DNA of 64,000 nucleotides from Pseudomonas sp. PSB18 (lineage in GTDB: Bacteria > Pseudomonadota > Gammaproteobacteria > Pseudomonadales > Pseudomonadaceae): assembly GCF_014596565.1 (NCBI RefSeq), contig NZ_NOIN01000006.1, positions 1-64,000 on the forward strand, given 5' to 3'. The notes beneath the pieces are model-generated. The model saw only the letters and a list, made by a program, of their open reading frames with translations, was not told the origin of the DNA and did no database searches. The position numbers and the translations under genes are program-made. Numbering within the stretch: position 1 is the first letter of the stretch; each line of letters begins with the position of its first letter. This document shows positions 8,470 through 19,160 of the stretch, one piece after another.

Positions 8470-8477
8470 GGGCCAAA

Positions 8478-8575
8478 CCCTGTGGGAGCAAGCCTGCTCG
8501 CGATAGCGGTGGGTCAGCTTGCATTGATGTCGCAGGCGCTGACGCTATCGCGAGCAGGCTCGCTCCCACAGGGGG
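8478..8575. repeat. REPIN (inverted pair of REP units)
   Basis: A REP unit (CTGTGGGAGCAAGCCTGCTC) and its inverted partner at 8541-8574 flank an imperfectly symmetric centre. It lies between the convergent hydrolase and bkdR genes. Confidence 0.85.
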
Positions 8576-8595
8576 TCGCGGCTATCCGTTGAGGC

Positions 8596-9084
8596 TCAGG
8601 TACCCAACGTCAACCCATTCGCCGGCAGCGGCAACGCCGTCTTGTAGCGCACCTGCTTGAGCGCGAAGCTGGAGCGGATGTTCGCCACGCCCGGGACCTT
8701 GGTCAGGAAGTCCATCATGAACCGCTCCAGGGACTGGATCGTCGGCACCAGCACGCGGATCAGGTAATCCGGATCGCCCGCCATCAGGTAGCACTCCATC
8801 ACCTCGGGCCGGTCCGAGATCGCTTCTTCGAAATGCTGCAGCGCCTCCTCCACCTGCTTCTCCAGGCTGACGTGGATGAACACGTTGACGTGCAGGCCCA
8901 GCAGGTCGGCATCCAGCAGCGTGACCTGCTCGCGGATCACCCCCAGCTCCTCCATGGCCCGGACCCGGTTGAAGCACGGCGTCGGCGAAAGATTGACCGA
9001 ACGGGCGAGATCGGCGTTGGTGATGCGGGCGTTTTCCTGAAGGCTGTTCAGAATGCCGATGTCGGTGCGATCCAGTTTACGCAT
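8596..9084 (-). CDS. bkdR: Lrp/AsnC-family regulator BkdR
   Basis: A 162-residue Lrp-type regulator with an N-terminal winged helix (residues 1-60; [20 protein letters not shown] is the recognition region) and a C-terminal RAM effector domain containing the [18 protein letters not shown] segment. It is divergent from bkdA1, as in P. putida, where BkdR activates the branched-chain keto-acid dehydrogenase operon in response to L-branched-chain amino acids. The length (about 161 residues in P. putida) and gene order make the assignment strong. The 191-bp AT-rich spacer to bkdA1 is the expected regulatory region. Confidence 0.93.
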   Translation of the reverse strand: MRKLDRTDIGILNSLQENARITNADLARSVNLSPTPCFNRVRAMEELGVIREQVTLLDADLLGLHVNVFIHVSLEKQVEEALQHFEEAISDRPEVMECYLMAGDPDYLIRVLVPTIQSLERFMMDFLTKVPGVANIRSSFALKQVRYKTALPLPANGLTLGT

Positions 9085-9113
9085 GAGACAGATATTCCTG
9101 ATTTTTATCGTTG

Positions 9114-9132
9114 TGCAGATTTTTTATCTGCA
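9114..9132. promoter_or_regulatory. Inverted repeat in the bkdR-bkdA1 spacer, candidate BkdR site
   Basis: TGCAGAT and ATCTGCA form a perfect 7-bp inverted repeat around five T residues. It lies 30 bp upstream of bkdR and about 145 bp upstream of bkdA1 in an AT-rich stretch. Lrp-type proteins bind such degenerate AT-centred dyads; the assignment to BkdR is inferred. Confidence 0.4.
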
Positions 9133-9269
9133 AATGGTCCGAACAGCAAGCCAACAGAGAAAAATATTCTTCGCCGTCGAGCCTATGATTGTTGTAGGAC
9201 AATTCTCCTTACCTAAGAGATTTGTCAGCTAGCGCGCCCACTACAAGAAATTCACAAGATCGAGCGTAG

Positions 9270-10511
<1,242 letters not shown>

Positions 10512-10512
10512 C

Positions 10513-11571
10513 ATGAACGATCACAACAACAATATTGCGCTGGATACCGCCATGACCACTACCACCATGACCATGATCCAGGCCCTGCGCTCGGCCATGG
10601 ACGTGATGCTCGAACGTGACGACAACGTCGTGGTGTTCGGCCAGGACGTGGGCTACTTCGGCGGCGTATTCCGCTGCACCGAAGGCCTGCAGAACAAATA
10701 CGGCACCTCGCGGGTGTTCGACGCGCCGATCTCCGAAAGCGGCATCGTCGGCGTGGCCGTAGGCATGGGCGCCTACGGATTGCGGCCGGTGGCCGAGATC
10801 CAGTTTGCCGATTACGTTTACCCGGCCTCGGACCAGATCATTTCCGAAGCAGCGCGCCTGCGCTATCGCTCGGCCGGCGAGTTCACCGCGCCAATGACCC
10901 TGCGCATGCCCTGCGGCGGCGGCATCTATGGCGGCCAGACCCACAGCCAGAGCATCGAGGCGATGTTCACCCAGGTCTGCGGCCTGCGCACGGTGATGCC
11001 ATCGAACCCCTATGACGCCAAGGGCCTGCTGATCGCCTCCATCGAGAACGATGACCCGGTGATCTTCCTCGAACCCAAGCGCCTGTATAACGGCCCGTTC
11101 GACGGCCATCACGATCGTCCGGTGACGCCGTGGTCGAAACACCCGACGGCCCAGGTCCCCGACGGCTACTACACGGTACCGCTGGATGTTGCCGCCATCA
11201 CCCGTCCCGGCAAGGACGTGACCATCCTCACCTACGGCACCACGGTCTACGTGTCCCAGGCCGCCGCCGAGGAAACCGGCATCGATGCCGAGGTCATCGA
11301 CCTGCGCAGCCTGTGGCCGCTGGACCTGGACACCATCGTCAAGTCGGTGAAGAAGACCGGCCGTTGCGTGATCGTCCACGAAGCCACTCGTACCTGCGGC
11401 TTCGGCGCCGAGCTGGTGTCGCTGGTCCAGGAACATTGCTTCCATCACCTGGAAGCCCCTATCGAGCGCGTCACCGGTTGGGATACCCCCTACCCGCACG
11501 CGCAGGAGTGGGCGTATTTCCCAGGGCCGTCCCGTGTGGGCGCGGCGTTGAAACGGGTCATGGAGGTCTGA
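10513..11571 (+). CDS. bkdA2: 2-oxoisovalerate dehydrogenase E1 beta subunit
   Basis: A 352-residue E1 beta subunit with the transketolase-like pyrimidine-binding region (FGQDVGYFGGVFRCTEGL, then ISESGIVGVAVGMGAYGLRP) and the C-terminal transketolase domain with EVIDLRSLWPLD and VHEATRTCGFGAEL. It pairs with BkdA1 to form the E1 tetramer. The N-terminal extension of about 20 residues before MTMIQALRSAMD resembles that of P. putida BkdA2. Codons 5-7 contain an AACAACAA stretch like Crc/Hfq targets. The stop codon directly abuts the bkdB ATG, implying translational coupling. Confidence 0.95.
   Translation: MNDHNNNIALDTAMTTTTMTMIQALRSAMDVMLERDDNVVVFGQDVGYFGGVFRCTEGLQNKYGTSRVFDAPISESGIVGVAVGMGAYGLRPVAEIQFADYVYPASDQIISEAARLRYRSAGEFTAPMTLRMPCGGGIYGGQTHSQSIEAMFTQVCGLRTVMPSNPYDAKGLLIASIENDDPVIFLEPKRLYNGPFDGHHDRPVTPWSKHPTAQVPDGYYTVPLDVAAITRPGKDVTILTYGTTVYVSQAAAEETGIDAEVIDLRSLWPLDLDTIVKSVKKTGRCVIVHEATRTCGFGAELVSLVQEHCFHHLEAPIERVTGWDTPYPHAQEWAYFPGPSRVGAALKRVMEV
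10525..10532 (+). promoter_or_regulatory. Candidate Crc/Hfq A-rich motif inside the 5' end of bkdA2
   Basis: AACAACAA, an exact AANAANAA match, starts 12 nt after the first base of the bkdA2 start codon. The bkd pathway is known to be under catabolite repression control in Pseudomonas, so a site here is plausible, but the classic target is the bkdR mRNA. Confidence 0.4.
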
Positions 11572-12846
11572 ATGGGCACGCACGTTATCAAGATGCCGGA
11601 CATCGGCGAAGGCATCGCGGAAGTAGAACTGGCGGCATGGCACGTCAAGGTCGGTGACCTGGTGACCGAGGATCAGGTCCTGGCCGATGTCATGACCGAC
11701 AAGGCCATGGTGGACATCCCCTCGCCCGTGCATGGCCGGGTCATCGCCCTGGGCGGTGAGCCGGGTGAAGTCATGGCGGTGGGCAGCGAACTGATCCGTA
11801 TTGAAGTGGAAGGTGCCGGCAACCTGAAGGAATCGGCACAGATGCCGGCCGTGTCTGCGGCTCCAGCCGCCGAACCCGCGCCGCCCAAAGCACCTGAGCC
11901 GGTGGCGGAAAAACCTGCCGCCGCGCCCCGCCCGGCCCAGCAACCCCAGGCGCCTGTGGCCCGCGATCCCGACGAGCGCCCACTGGCCTCGCCGGCTGTG
12001 CGCAAACACGCACTGGACCTGGGCATCCAACTGCGTCTGGTCCAGGGCAGCGGCCCTGCCGGCCGCGTGCTGCACGAGGACCTGGAAGCGTATCTGGCCC
12101 AAGGCCCTTCGACGCCGGCCAAGGGCGGTTCAGGCTACGCCGAGCGCCACGACGAGCAGCAGATCCCGGTGATCGGCATGCGTCGCAAGATCGCCCAGCG
12201 CATGCAGGAAGCCACCCAACGCGCCGCCCATTTCAGCTACGTCGAGGAAATCGACGTCACTGCCCTGGAAGAGCTGCGGGTTCACCTGAATGAAAAACAC
12301 GGCGCAAGCCGTGGCAAGCTGACCTTGCTGCCGTTCCTGGTGCGGGCGCTGGTGGTGGCCTTGCGGGACTTCCCGCAGATGAACGCGCGCTACGACGACG
12401 AAGCCCAAGTCATCACCCGCTCCGGTGCGGTGCATGTCGGGGTTGCGACCCAGAGCGACGTTGGCCTGATGGTGCCGGTGGTACGTCATGCCGAGGCCCG
12501 CAGCCTGTGGGACAGCGCGGCGGAGATCGCGCGCTTGGCCACGGCAGCCCGCAATGGCAAGGCCAGCCGCGATGAACTGTCCGGCTCGACCATCACCCTG
12601 ACCAGCCTCGGCGCGTTGGGCGGGATCGTCAGCACGCCGGTGCTGAACCTGCCGGAAGTGGCGATCGTCGGCGTGAACAAAATCGTCGAGCGGCCCGTGG
12701 TCATCAAAGGCCAGGTGGTGATTCGCAAGATGATGAACCTCTCCAGCTCCTTCGATCACCGGGTGGTCGACGGCATGGACGCTGCGCAATTCATCCAGGC
12801 CCTGCGTGGCCTGCTTGAACAACCCGCCACCTTGTTTGTGGACTGA
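11572..12846 (+). CDS. bkdB: Branched-chain keto-acid dehydrogenase E2 (dihydrolipoyl transacylase)
   Basis: A 424-residue E2 core protein. An N-terminal lipoyl domain carries the lipoylated lysine in [10 protein letters not shown] (near residue 43). An Ala/Pro-rich linker follows (about 95-135), then a peripheral subunit-binding domain ([20 protein letters not shown], about 142-175), and a C-terminal acyltransferase domain with the catalytic [12 protein letters not shown] motif. It accepts the branched acyl group from E1 and transfers it to CoA. It sits between bkdA2 (zero gap) and lpdV (14-nt gap). Confidence 0.95.
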   Translation: MGTHVIKMPDIGEGIAEVELAAWHVKVGDLVTEDQVLADVMTDKAMVDIPSPVHGRVIALGGEPGEVMAVGSELIRIEVEGAGNLKESAQMPAVSAAPAAEPAPPKAPEPVAEKPAAAPRPAQQPQAPVARDPDERPLASPAVRKHALDLGIQLRLVQGSGPAGRVLHEDLEAYLAQGPSTPAKGGSGYAERHDEQQIPVIGMRRKIAQRMQEATQRAAHFSYVEEIDVTALEELRVHLNEKHGASRGKLTLLPFLVRALVVALRDFPQMNARYDDEAQVITRSGAVHVGVATQSDVGLMVPVVRHAEARSLWDSAAEIARLATAARNGKASRDELSGSTITLTSLGALGGIVSTPVLNLPEVAIVGVNKIVERPVVIKGQVVIRKMMNLSSSFDHRVVDGMDAAQFIQALRGLLEQPATLFVD

Positions 12847-12860
12847 TACCAGGAGCAGGC

Positions 12861-14246
12861 ATGCAACAGACTTTGAACACCACCCTGCTGATCATTGGCG
12901 GTGGCCCTGGCGGTTACGTGGCGGCGATCCGCGCCGGCCAGCTAGGCATCCCGACCATTCTCGTGGAGGGTCAGGCGCTGGGCGGCACCTGCCTGAACAT
13001 CGGCTGCATTCCGTCCAAGGCGTTGATCCATGTGGCCGAGCAATTTCATCAGGCGCAACACCATAGCCAGGGCTCGGCCCTGGGTATCACCGTGTCGGCG
13101 CCGGCGCTGGACATCGGCAAGAGCGTGGAATGGAAGAACGGCATCGTCGATCGCCTGACCACCGGTGTGGCGACATTGCTGAAAAAGCACAAGGTCCAGG
13201 TCATTCACGGCTGGGCCAAGGTCATCGACGGCAAGACCGTCGAGGTCGGCGAGACCCGCATCCAGTGCGAACACCTGCTGCTGGCGACCGGCTCGAAAAG
13301 CGTCGACCTGCCGATGCTGCCCATTGGTGGACCCATCGTTTCTTCCACCGAAGCCCTCGCCCCGACTTCGCTGCCCAAGCACCTGGTGGTGGTCGGTGGC
13401 GGTTACATCGGCCTGGAATTGGGCATCGCCTACCGCAAGCTCGGTGCCGAGGTCAGCGTCGTGGAAGCCCAGGAACGGATCCTGCCGGCCTACGACGGCG
13501 AACTGACCCAGCCGGTGCATGAGGCGCTCAAGCAGTTGGGCGTGAAGTTGTACCTCAAGCACAGCGTCGAAGGTTTCGATGCCCAAGCCGGCACGCTGCA
13601 AGTGCGTGACCCCGCCGGTGATACCTTGAACCTGGCCACCGACCGGGTCCTGGTGGCCGTCGGTCGCAAACCCAATACCCAGGGCTGGAACCTCGAAGCC
13701 TTGAACCTGACGATGAACGGCTCGGCGCTGAAAATCGACAGTCGCTGCCAGACCAGCATGCGTAACGTCTGGGCCATCGGCGACCTGAGCGGCGAACCGA
13801 TGCTCGCCCACCGAGCCATGGCCCAGGGCGAAATGGTCGCCGAACTGATCGCCGGCAAGGCACGCGAATTCGCCCCGGCGGCCATCGCGGCGGTGTGCTT
13901 CACCGATCCGGAGCTGGTGGTGGTGGGCAAGACGCCGGACGAAGCCAAGGCAGCCGGTCTGGACTGTATCGTTTCCAGCTTCCCGTTCGCCGCCAACGGC
14001 CGGGCGATGACGCTGGAGTCGAAGAGTGGTTTCGTGCGGGTGGTGGCGCGTCGGGACAACCATGTGATCGTCGGCTGGCAAGCAGTCGGCGTCGGTGTCT
14101 CGGAATTGTCCACGGCATTTGGTCAGTCCCTGGAAATGGGCGCACGGCTGGAAGACATTGCCGGCACCATCCACGCCCATCCGACCCTGGGCGAGGCGGT
14201 GCAGGAAGCCGCGTTGCGGGCATTGGGGCATGCGTTGCATCTGTGA
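12861..14246 (+). CDS. lpdV: Dihydrolipoyl dehydrogenase E3 (LPD-Val)
   Basis: This 461-residue flavoprotein reoxidises the E2 dihydrolipoyl group. It shows the FAD-binding [19 protein letters not shown] (about residues 10-28), the redox-active disulfide [13 protein letters not shown] (about 41-53), an NAD-binding [13 protein letters not shown], and the C-terminal His-Glu type segment [15 protein letters not shown]. As the last gene of the bkd operon it corresponds to the E3 dedicated to the branched-chain complex. A ribosome site (AGGAGCAGGC) precedes the ATG. A repeat-rich spacer follows, separating it from ilvE. Confidence 0.95.
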   Translation: MQQTLNTTLLIIGGGPGGYVAAIRAGQLGIPTILVEGQALGGTCLNIGCIPSKALIHVAEQFHQAQHHSQGSALGITVSAPALDIGKSVEWKNGIVDRLTTGVATLLKKHKVQVIHGWAKVIDGKTVEVGETRIQCEHLLLATGSKSVDLPMLPIGGPIVSSTEALAPTSLPKHLVVVGGGYIGLELGIAYRKLGAEVSVVEAQERILPAYDGELTQPVHEALKQLGVKLYLKHSVEGFDAQAGTLQVRDPAGDTLNLATDRVLVAVGRKPNTQGWNLEALNLTMNGSALKIDSRCQTSMRNVWAIGDLSGEPMLAHRAMAQGEMVAELIAGKAREFAPAAIAAVCFTDPELVVVGKTPDEAKAAGLDCIVSSFPFAANGRAMTLESKSGFVRVVARRDNHVIVGWQAVGVGVSELSTAFGQSLEMGARLEDIAGTIHAHPTLGEAVQEAALRALGHALHL

Positions 14247-14263
14247 GATAGCGACCTGAGGAT

Positions 14264-14366
14264 CGTTCCCACGCTCCGCGTGGGAACGCAGCCAGGGACG
14301 CTCCGCGTCCCAAAGCCGAACGCGGAGCGTCCGTTGAAGTATTGCCGAGCGGAGCATGGGAACAAT
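14264..14366. repeat. Pseudomonas intergenic hairpin repeat (GTTCCCACGC family)
   Basis: Two perfect hairpins stand in tandem, 14264-14288 (12 or so GC-rich bases around TCC) and 14295-14311 (GGGACGC-TCC-GCGTCCC). They are followed by related fragments ending in ATGGGAAC at about 14358-14364. This family is distinct from the REP units elsewhere in the window and lies between lpdV and ilvE. Confidence 0.7.
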
Positions 14367-14476
14367 CATGCGAGTGAGGCTGCGAAACACCCCTGGAATG
14401 AAGTATTGTTGTCCCCATCCAAAAAAACGTCAGAAGCCTTGACCGTTTCGACGGTTATGAAGATATAGAGGGTGTC

Positions 14477-15496
14477 ATGGGTAACGAGAGCATCAATTGG
14501 GACAAACTGGGCTTTGACTACATCAAGACCGACAAGCGCTACCTGTCGCACTGGCGCAATGGTGCCTGGGACACCGGCACCCTGACCGAAGACAACATGC
14601 TGCACATCAGCGAGGGCTCCACCGCCCTGCACTATGGCCAGCAGTGCTTCGAAGGCCTCAAGGCCTACCGTTGCAAGGACGGCTCGATCAACCTGTTCCG
14701 CCCGGACCAGAACGCCGCCCGCATGCAGCGCAGCTGCGCCCGCCTGCTGATGCCACACGTCGACACCGAGCAGTTCATCGACGCCTGCAAGCAAGTGGTT
14801 CGCGCCAACGAGCGCTTCATCCCGCCTTACGGCACCGGCGGCGCGCTGTACCTGCGTCCCTTCGTGATCGGCGTGGGTGACAACATCGGCGTGCGCACCG
14901 CGCCCGAGTTCATTTTCTCGGTCTTCTGCATTCCGGTCGGCGCCTACTTCAAGGGCGGCCTGACCCCGCACAACTTCCTGATCTCCAGCTTCGACCGCGC
15001 CGCCCCACAAGGCACCGGCGCCGCCAAGGTCGGTGGCAACTATGCCGCCAGCCTGATGCCCGGCTCCCAGGCCAAGAAAGCCAGCTTCGCCGACTGCATC
15101 TACCTCGACCCGCTGACCCATTCGAAAATCGAGGAGGTCGGCTCGGCCAACTTCTTCGGCATCACCCATGACAACAAATTCGTCACGCCCAACTCCCCTT
15201 CGGTCCTGCCGGGCATCACCCGTCTGTCGCTGATCGAACTGGCCAAGACCCGTCTGGGCCTGGAAGTGGTTGAAGGTGATGTGTTCATCGACAAGCTGGC
15301 GGATTTCAAGGAAGCCGGTGCCTGCGGTACGGCGGCGGTGATCAGCCCGATTGGTGGCATCAGCTACAAGGACAAGCTGCACGTGTTCTACAGCGAAACC
15401 GAAGTCGGCCCGATCACTCAGAAGCTCTATAAAGAGTTGACTGGCGTACAGACCGGCGACGTGGAAGCGCCAGCGGGCTGGATCGTCAAGGTCTGA
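14477..15496 (+). CDS. ilvE: Branched-chain amino acid aminotransferase
   Basis: The 339-residue class IV PLP enzyme is of the longer, eukaryote-like branched-chain aminotransferase type. Conserved regions include STALHYGQQCFEGLKAYR, RPDQNAARMQRSC, and the PLP-lysine context GAAKVGGNYAASL, followed by a glycine/serine phosphate-binding stretch (EEVGSANFFG). It interconverts leucine, isoleucine and valine with their 2-keto acids, either feeding the adjacent bkd complex or completing synthesis. It follows lpdV but is separated by 230 bp of hairpin repeats and has its own ribosome site (GAGGGTGTC-ATG), so independent transcription is likely. Confidence 0.92.
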   Translation: MGNESINWDKLGFDYIKTDKRYLSHWRNGAWDTGTLTEDNMLHISEGSTALHYGQQCFEGLKAYRCKDGSINLFRPDQNAARMQRSCARLLMPHVDTEQFIDACKQVVRANERFIPPYGTGGALYLRPFVIGVGDNIGVRTAPEFIFSVFCIPVGAYFKGGLTPHNFLISSFDRAAPQGTGAAKVGGNYAASLMPGSQAKKASFADCIYLDPLTHSKIEEVGSANFFGITHDNKFVTPNSPSVLPGITRLSLIELAKTRLGLEVVEGDVFIDKLADFKEAGACGTAAVISPIGGISYKDKLHVFYSETEVGPITQKLYKELTGVQTGDVEAPAGWIVKV

Positions 15497-15506
15497 TCCG
15501 ATAGTA

Positions 15507-15648
15507 CCGGGGGGCTTGCTCCCCCGCGTGGCGGTGCTGCTGATGACGCCATCGCGAGCAGGCTCGCTCCCACGGGGCTTCTCAGTGTTCATGGGGCTGG
15601 CGTTCAACGCAATTCCACTGTGGGAGCGAGCCTGCTCGCGATGGCGCC
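15507..15648. repeat. REP cluster overlapping the 3' end of the ArsR-type gene
   Basis: A short CGGGGGGCTTGCTCCCCCG hairpin at about 15508-15526 and two inverted REP units (15551-15577 and 15617-15645) lie here. The last unit is inside the coding frame of the gene ending at 15604. Confidence 0.8.
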
Positions 15649-16359
15649 AGCGGGTTCAACATCCCTTTCTGCGCTGACACCCAATCGCCCAACCATCTCC
15701 CGACGCCCCTTGGTCGTCACCGCCAATGCCCGGCTGTCCAGATCCTGGGTCACCCACTGGCGCTTGATCGCCAACTGCAGCAACGCCGCCCCCAACGCAC
15801 CGCCCAGATGCGGCCGACGCATGCTCCAGTCCAGGCAGGGGCAGGCAAATCGGCGTCGCTCACTGGCCAGGGCCTGGACGTCAATGCCCAGCGCCTCGAA
15901 TAACGTCTGGCCGGACTCACTCAGCCGATAATCCTGCCCTTCCATCTCTACCAGCCATCCGGCTTCGATCATGCGGTCATGCAGCCGCACCGCCAGGGTA
16001 CCAGCCATGTGGTCATAGCAGGTGCGGGCGAATTGCAGGCGATCCGGGGTGCGCGACACAAAAGCCGGTGCGGGTTTCTGACCAATCACCATCAACGCTT
16101 CCAGCGCCTGGGCGACGCGCTTGTCCGCCAGGCTGTAATAGCGATGGCGGCCCTGGACGTACAGCCGCACCAAGGCCAGGTCCTTGAGCTTCGCCAAGTG
16201 CGCGCTGGCAGTGGAGGCACTGACCTCGGCAATGCTCGCCAATTCCGTACTGGTGCGGGCATGACCGTCCATCAACGAACAGAGCATCCGGGTACGCGCA
16301 GGTTCCGCAATCGCCGCAGCCACCTGGGACACACCGAGATCAGCGTGTTCTGCATTCAT
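15604..16359 (-). CDS. ArsR-type winged-helix transcriptional regulator
   Basis: This 251-residue protein has an N-terminal ArsR/SmtB-like winged helix (about residues 10-85; TSTELASIAEVSASTASAHL is the recognition helix region, RHRYYSLAD the wing) and a C-terminal part of unknown role containing RRFACPCLDWSMRRPHLGGA. It is larger than classical ArsR metal sensors (about 100-120) and resembles the ArsR regulators of about 220-240 residues common in Pseudomonas. It is divergent from a P450 gene 82 bp away, which it may control. The last 16 or so residues (from about [10 protein letters not shown]) are encoded by a REP unit, so the native C-terminus probably ended earlier. Confidence 0.78.
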   Translation of the reverse strand: MNAEHADLGVSQVAAAIAEPARTRMLCSLMDGHARTSTELASIAEVSASTASAHLAKLKDLALVRLYVQGRHRYYSLADKRVAQALEALMVIGQKPAPAFVSRTPDRLQFARTCYDHMAGTLAVRLHDRMIEAGWLVEMEGQDYRLSESGQTLFEALGIDVQALASERRRFACPCLDWSMRRPHLGGALGAALLQLAIKRQWVTQDLDSRALAVTTKGRREMVGRLGVSAERDVEPAGAIASRLAPTVELR

Positions 16360-16441
16360 ATTTCGCTCCCGGACGAATCAAGTCGTGCATCAACTGGAGA
16401 TAGTAGCAACACTTTCGTCATCACGAACAAGGCAGCGCTGC

Positions 16442-17563
16442 ATGGACCCGATCACCGCCGCGACCCATCCCGACCCCTACCCTTACTACGCCAGCCTGCG
16501 AGCCCAGGGCGGGTTGACCTTCGATCCGCGGCTGAAGCTGTGGATCGCCAGCAGCGCCGAGGCGGTGTGCGCCGTGCTGCGCCACGCCGATTGCCATGTG
16601 CGTCCGGACCACGAACCCGTGCCGAAAGCCATTGCCGATGGTCCTGCCGGTCGGGTATTCGGGCGCCTGATGCGCATGACCGAAGGCGAGCGCCAACACT
16701 GCCCCCGATCGGCCATTGCACCGGGGCTGCAGGACATCGGTCCGCAACAGGTGGAGGCACTGGTCAGGACAGGTGTCATCACCGATGGCGGCGCAGACCT
16801 GCACCCTCGGCAGTTCATCGGACCGGCCAGCGTGGTAGCGGCGCTGCTGGGCTTCAGTCCGACGCAAAGCCGCCTGGTCAGTGAATTGACGGGAGATTTT
16901 GTCGCCTGCCTGTCGCCCTTGAGTCGAGCCGCGCAGTTGGACGCGGCACACCGGGCCACCGAGCGATTGGAAACGCTATTGCGGGAGCGCATCGAGGCGC
17001 CGGACAGCCCTCTGCTGACGCGCATCTGCCAGGGCATGGCAACCGACCCGGACAGCCTGGTCGCCAACCTGATCGGCCTGCTTTCGCAGACCTATGAAGC
17101 CACGGCGGGCTTGATCGGCAACGCCTGCCTGGCGCTGATCCGCGATCCGACGTTACGCCGGGCAATCATGGTCGATCCCAGGCAGATCAGCCCGTTGCTG
17201 GCCGAAGTCCAGCGCTTCGACCCAGGCGTGCAAAACACCCGCCGCTTCGTCGCCGCTCCCTGCGAAATCCTCGGCACGACGCTGAACAGCGGCGACGTGA
17301 TCCTGGTGCTGCTGGCCTCGGCCAACCGTGACCCTCTGCTCAATCCGCAGCCGGACGACTTCTTGCTGAATCGGCCGAACCGTCGCAGCTTCAGCTTCGG
17401 AACCGGGCGTCACGAATGTCCCGGGCAAACCCTGGCGCTGGGCATCGCCCAGGCCACACTGGCGCTGATACTTGAACGCGAACCGCGATGGGATAGCCTG
17501 ACCTGGAGCTACCGACCTTCGGTCAACGGACGCATCCCGACATTCAGCTCGCAAGCATCCTGA
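16442..17563 (+). CDS. Cytochrome P450
   Basis: A 373-residue soluble bacterial P450. The heme-binding loop FSFGTGRHECPGQ supplies the cysteine ligand, and the K-helix ExxR motif is EVQR. The I-helix region (QTYEATAG) is a divergent form of the usual AGxxT. The start at 16442 (MDPITAATHPDPYPYYA) fits the family; the frame extends 19 codons upstream without support. No ferredoxin or ferredoxin reductase gene is nearby, so redox partners must be encoded elsewhere. It is divergent from the ArsR-type regulator. The substrate is unknown; the context gives no clue. Confidence 0.85.
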   Translation: MDPITAATHPDPYPYYASLRAQGGLTFDPRLKLWIASSAEAVCAVLRHADCHVRPDHEPVPKAIADGPAGRVFGRLMRMTEGERQHCPRSAIAPGLQDIGPQQVEALVRTGVITDGGADLHPRQFIGPASVVAALLGFSPTQSRLVSELTGDFVACLSPLSRAAQLDAAHRATERLETLLRERIEAPDSPLLTRICQGMATDPDSLVANLIGLLSQTYEATAGLIGNACLALIRDPTLRRAIMVDPRQISPLLAEVQRFDPGVQNTRRFVAAPCEILGTTLNSGDVILVLLASANRDPLLNPQPDDFLLNRPNRRSFSFGTGRHECPGQTLALGIAQATLALILEREPRWDSLTWSYRPSVNGRIPTFSSQAS

Positions 17564-17579
17564 CCTGCCCCGGCGCCCG

Positions 17580-17921
17580 TCAATCGTCCCGGGTCAGCAC
17601 TTCCAGCAGTTCGATTTCAAAGATGAGGTTGGCGTTGGGTTTGATGTGGGCGCCCATGGATCGCTCGCCGTAAGCCAGGTGGGACGGCACCAGGAGCTTG
17701 CGCTTGCCGCCGACCTTCATGCCCATCAGGCCCTGGTCCCAACCCTTGATGACGCGACCGGTACCGATCACGCACTGGAAGGGCTTGCCACGGCTGTAGG
17801 ACGAATCGAACTCGGTGCCATCTTCGAGGGTGCCGCGGTATTGAGTGGTAATCAGCGCGCCTTTGACTACGCTTTTACCGTCGCCCTGTTCCAGGTCGAT
17901 GATTTGCAGTGCTTCGTTCAT
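17580..17921 (-). CDS. FKBP-type peptidyl-prolyl cis-trans isomerase
   Basis: A 113-residue single-domain FKBP with the family signatures GALITTQYRGTLEDGTEFDSS, FQCVIGTGRVIKGWDQGLMG, KRKLLVPSHLAYGER and a C-terminal IFEIELLEV. It has no signal peptide, so it acts in the cytoplasm as a prolyl isomerase or chaperone. The frame is open further upstream, but GGGA followed by a 6-nt spacer points to the ATG at 17921 (MNEALQI). It is convergent with the P450 gene (17 bp apart) and divergent from the M4 protease. Confidence 0.88.
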   Translation of the reverse strand: MNEALQIIDLEQGDGKSVVKGALITTQYRGTLEDGTEFDSSYSRGKPFQCVIGTGRVIKGWDQGLMGMKVGGKRKLLVPSHLAYGERSMGAHIKPNANLIFEIELLEVLTRDD

Positions 17922-18098
17922 GGGCATTCCCGTGTGATTCCAGGCGCGGTTTTTCGCAGAAATCAGCGCGCCTGGCAACCCTTGCTGCGTAGCGCACAGC
18001 GTGCTGCTGACAGTTGAATCCCGGAAGCAGGAGGGAACCGCAGCGCCCGCGTCGGTTCACATGGGTATCGACCCCGTTATTCAGATAAGGATGTTCTG

Positions 18099-19160
18099 AT
18101 GATCGACTCTCGCCCTCTCCACGGCTTCATTCCCCCCTATATCCTCAACCGCATCATCGCCCACGGCTCCGAACAACAACGCTCCAGTGCCCTCGGCACC
18201 CTGACCCATGTGCGCAGCCTGCGGCACAACCCGGGTCCGCCCAGCAACCCTCCCGCCGCCGCTGTGCTGCCCAAGCCGGGCAAGGCCGGACACCCACAGC
18301 GCAGCGTGCACGACGCCCAGAACGGCATGGAACTGCCCGGCCAGCCGGTGCGCATCGAGGGCCAGGCAGCCAGCGGCGATGCGGCCGTGGACGAGGCCTA
18401 CGACGCCCTGGGCGCCACCTATGATTTCTTCTGGAAGGTGCTGGGTCGCGACTCCATCGACAACAAAGGCTTCGCCCTGGTGGGCAGTGTGCATTACGGC
18501 GAGGGCTACGAAAATGCCTTCTGGAACGGCGCGCAGATGGTCTTTGGCGACGGCGATGGGGAAATTTTCCAGCGCTTTACCCGCTCCCTGGATGTCGTGG
18601 CCCATGAGCTGGCCCATGGCGTCACTGAAAGCGAAGCCGGGTTGATCTATGCCAATCAATCCGGTGCCTTGAACGAGTCCATCTCGGACGTGTTCGGTGT
18701 GCTGGTCAAGCAGTTCGTCCTCGAGCAGACCGCCGACCAGGCCGATTGGCTGATCGGTGCCGACCTGCTCACCGACAAGATCAACGGCGACGGCCTGCGC
18801 AGCATGGCCAATCCCGGCACCGCCTACGATGACCCGCTGCTAGGCAAGGACCCGCAACCCGCTCACATGCGCCAATTCGTCATCACCCGTGAGGACAACG
18901 GCGGCGTGCACATCAACTCCGGCATTCCCAACCGAGCCTTTTATCTGATAGCCACCGCACTGGGCGGATTTGCCTGGGAAAAGGCCGGCCGGATCTGGTA
19001 TGAAACCTTGTGCGACAGGAACCTGGCCAACGACGCGACCTTCAGTGCCTTCGCCCACCTGACCGTCGAGCATGCCCGCCGGCGCTTCGGCGAGCGGGAG
19101 GTACGCGCGGTACAGGACGGTTGGGCCCAGGTCGGCGTCAACCTGACCGAGGAGAGCTGA
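18099..19160 (+). CDS. Protealysin-like M4-family metalloprotease
   Basis: A 353-residue thermolysin-family zinc protease. HELAH (169-173) gives two zinc ligands and the catalytic glutamate, NESISD (about 192-197) the third ligand, and DNGGVHINSG the transition-state histidine. It has no signal peptide. Instead a short N-terminal propeptide of about 50-75 residues carries PPYIL (12-16), matching the conserved PP motif of protealysin-like precursors. Length is close to protealysin (about 340), much shorter than secreted M4 proteases with FTP/PepSY propeptides. AAGGA lies before the ATG. The stop overlaps the start of an emfourin-like inhibitor gene. Confidence 0.88.
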   Translation: MIDSRPLHGFIPPYILNRIIAHGSEQQRSSALGTLTHVRSLRHNPGPPSNPPAAAVLPKPGKAGHPQRSVHDAQNGMELPGQPVRIEGQAASGDAAVDEAYDALGATYDFFWKVLGRDSIDNKGFALVGSVHYGEGYENAFWNGAQMVFGDGDGEIFQRFTRSLDVVAHELAHGVTESEAGLIYANQSGALNESISDVFGVLVKQFVLEQTADQADWLIGADLLTDKINGDGLRSMANPGTAYDDPLLGKDPQPAHMRQFVITREDNGGVHINSGIPNRAFYLIATALGGFAWEKAGRIWYETLCDRNLANDATFSAFAHLTVEHARRRFGEREVRAVQDGWAQVGVNLTEES

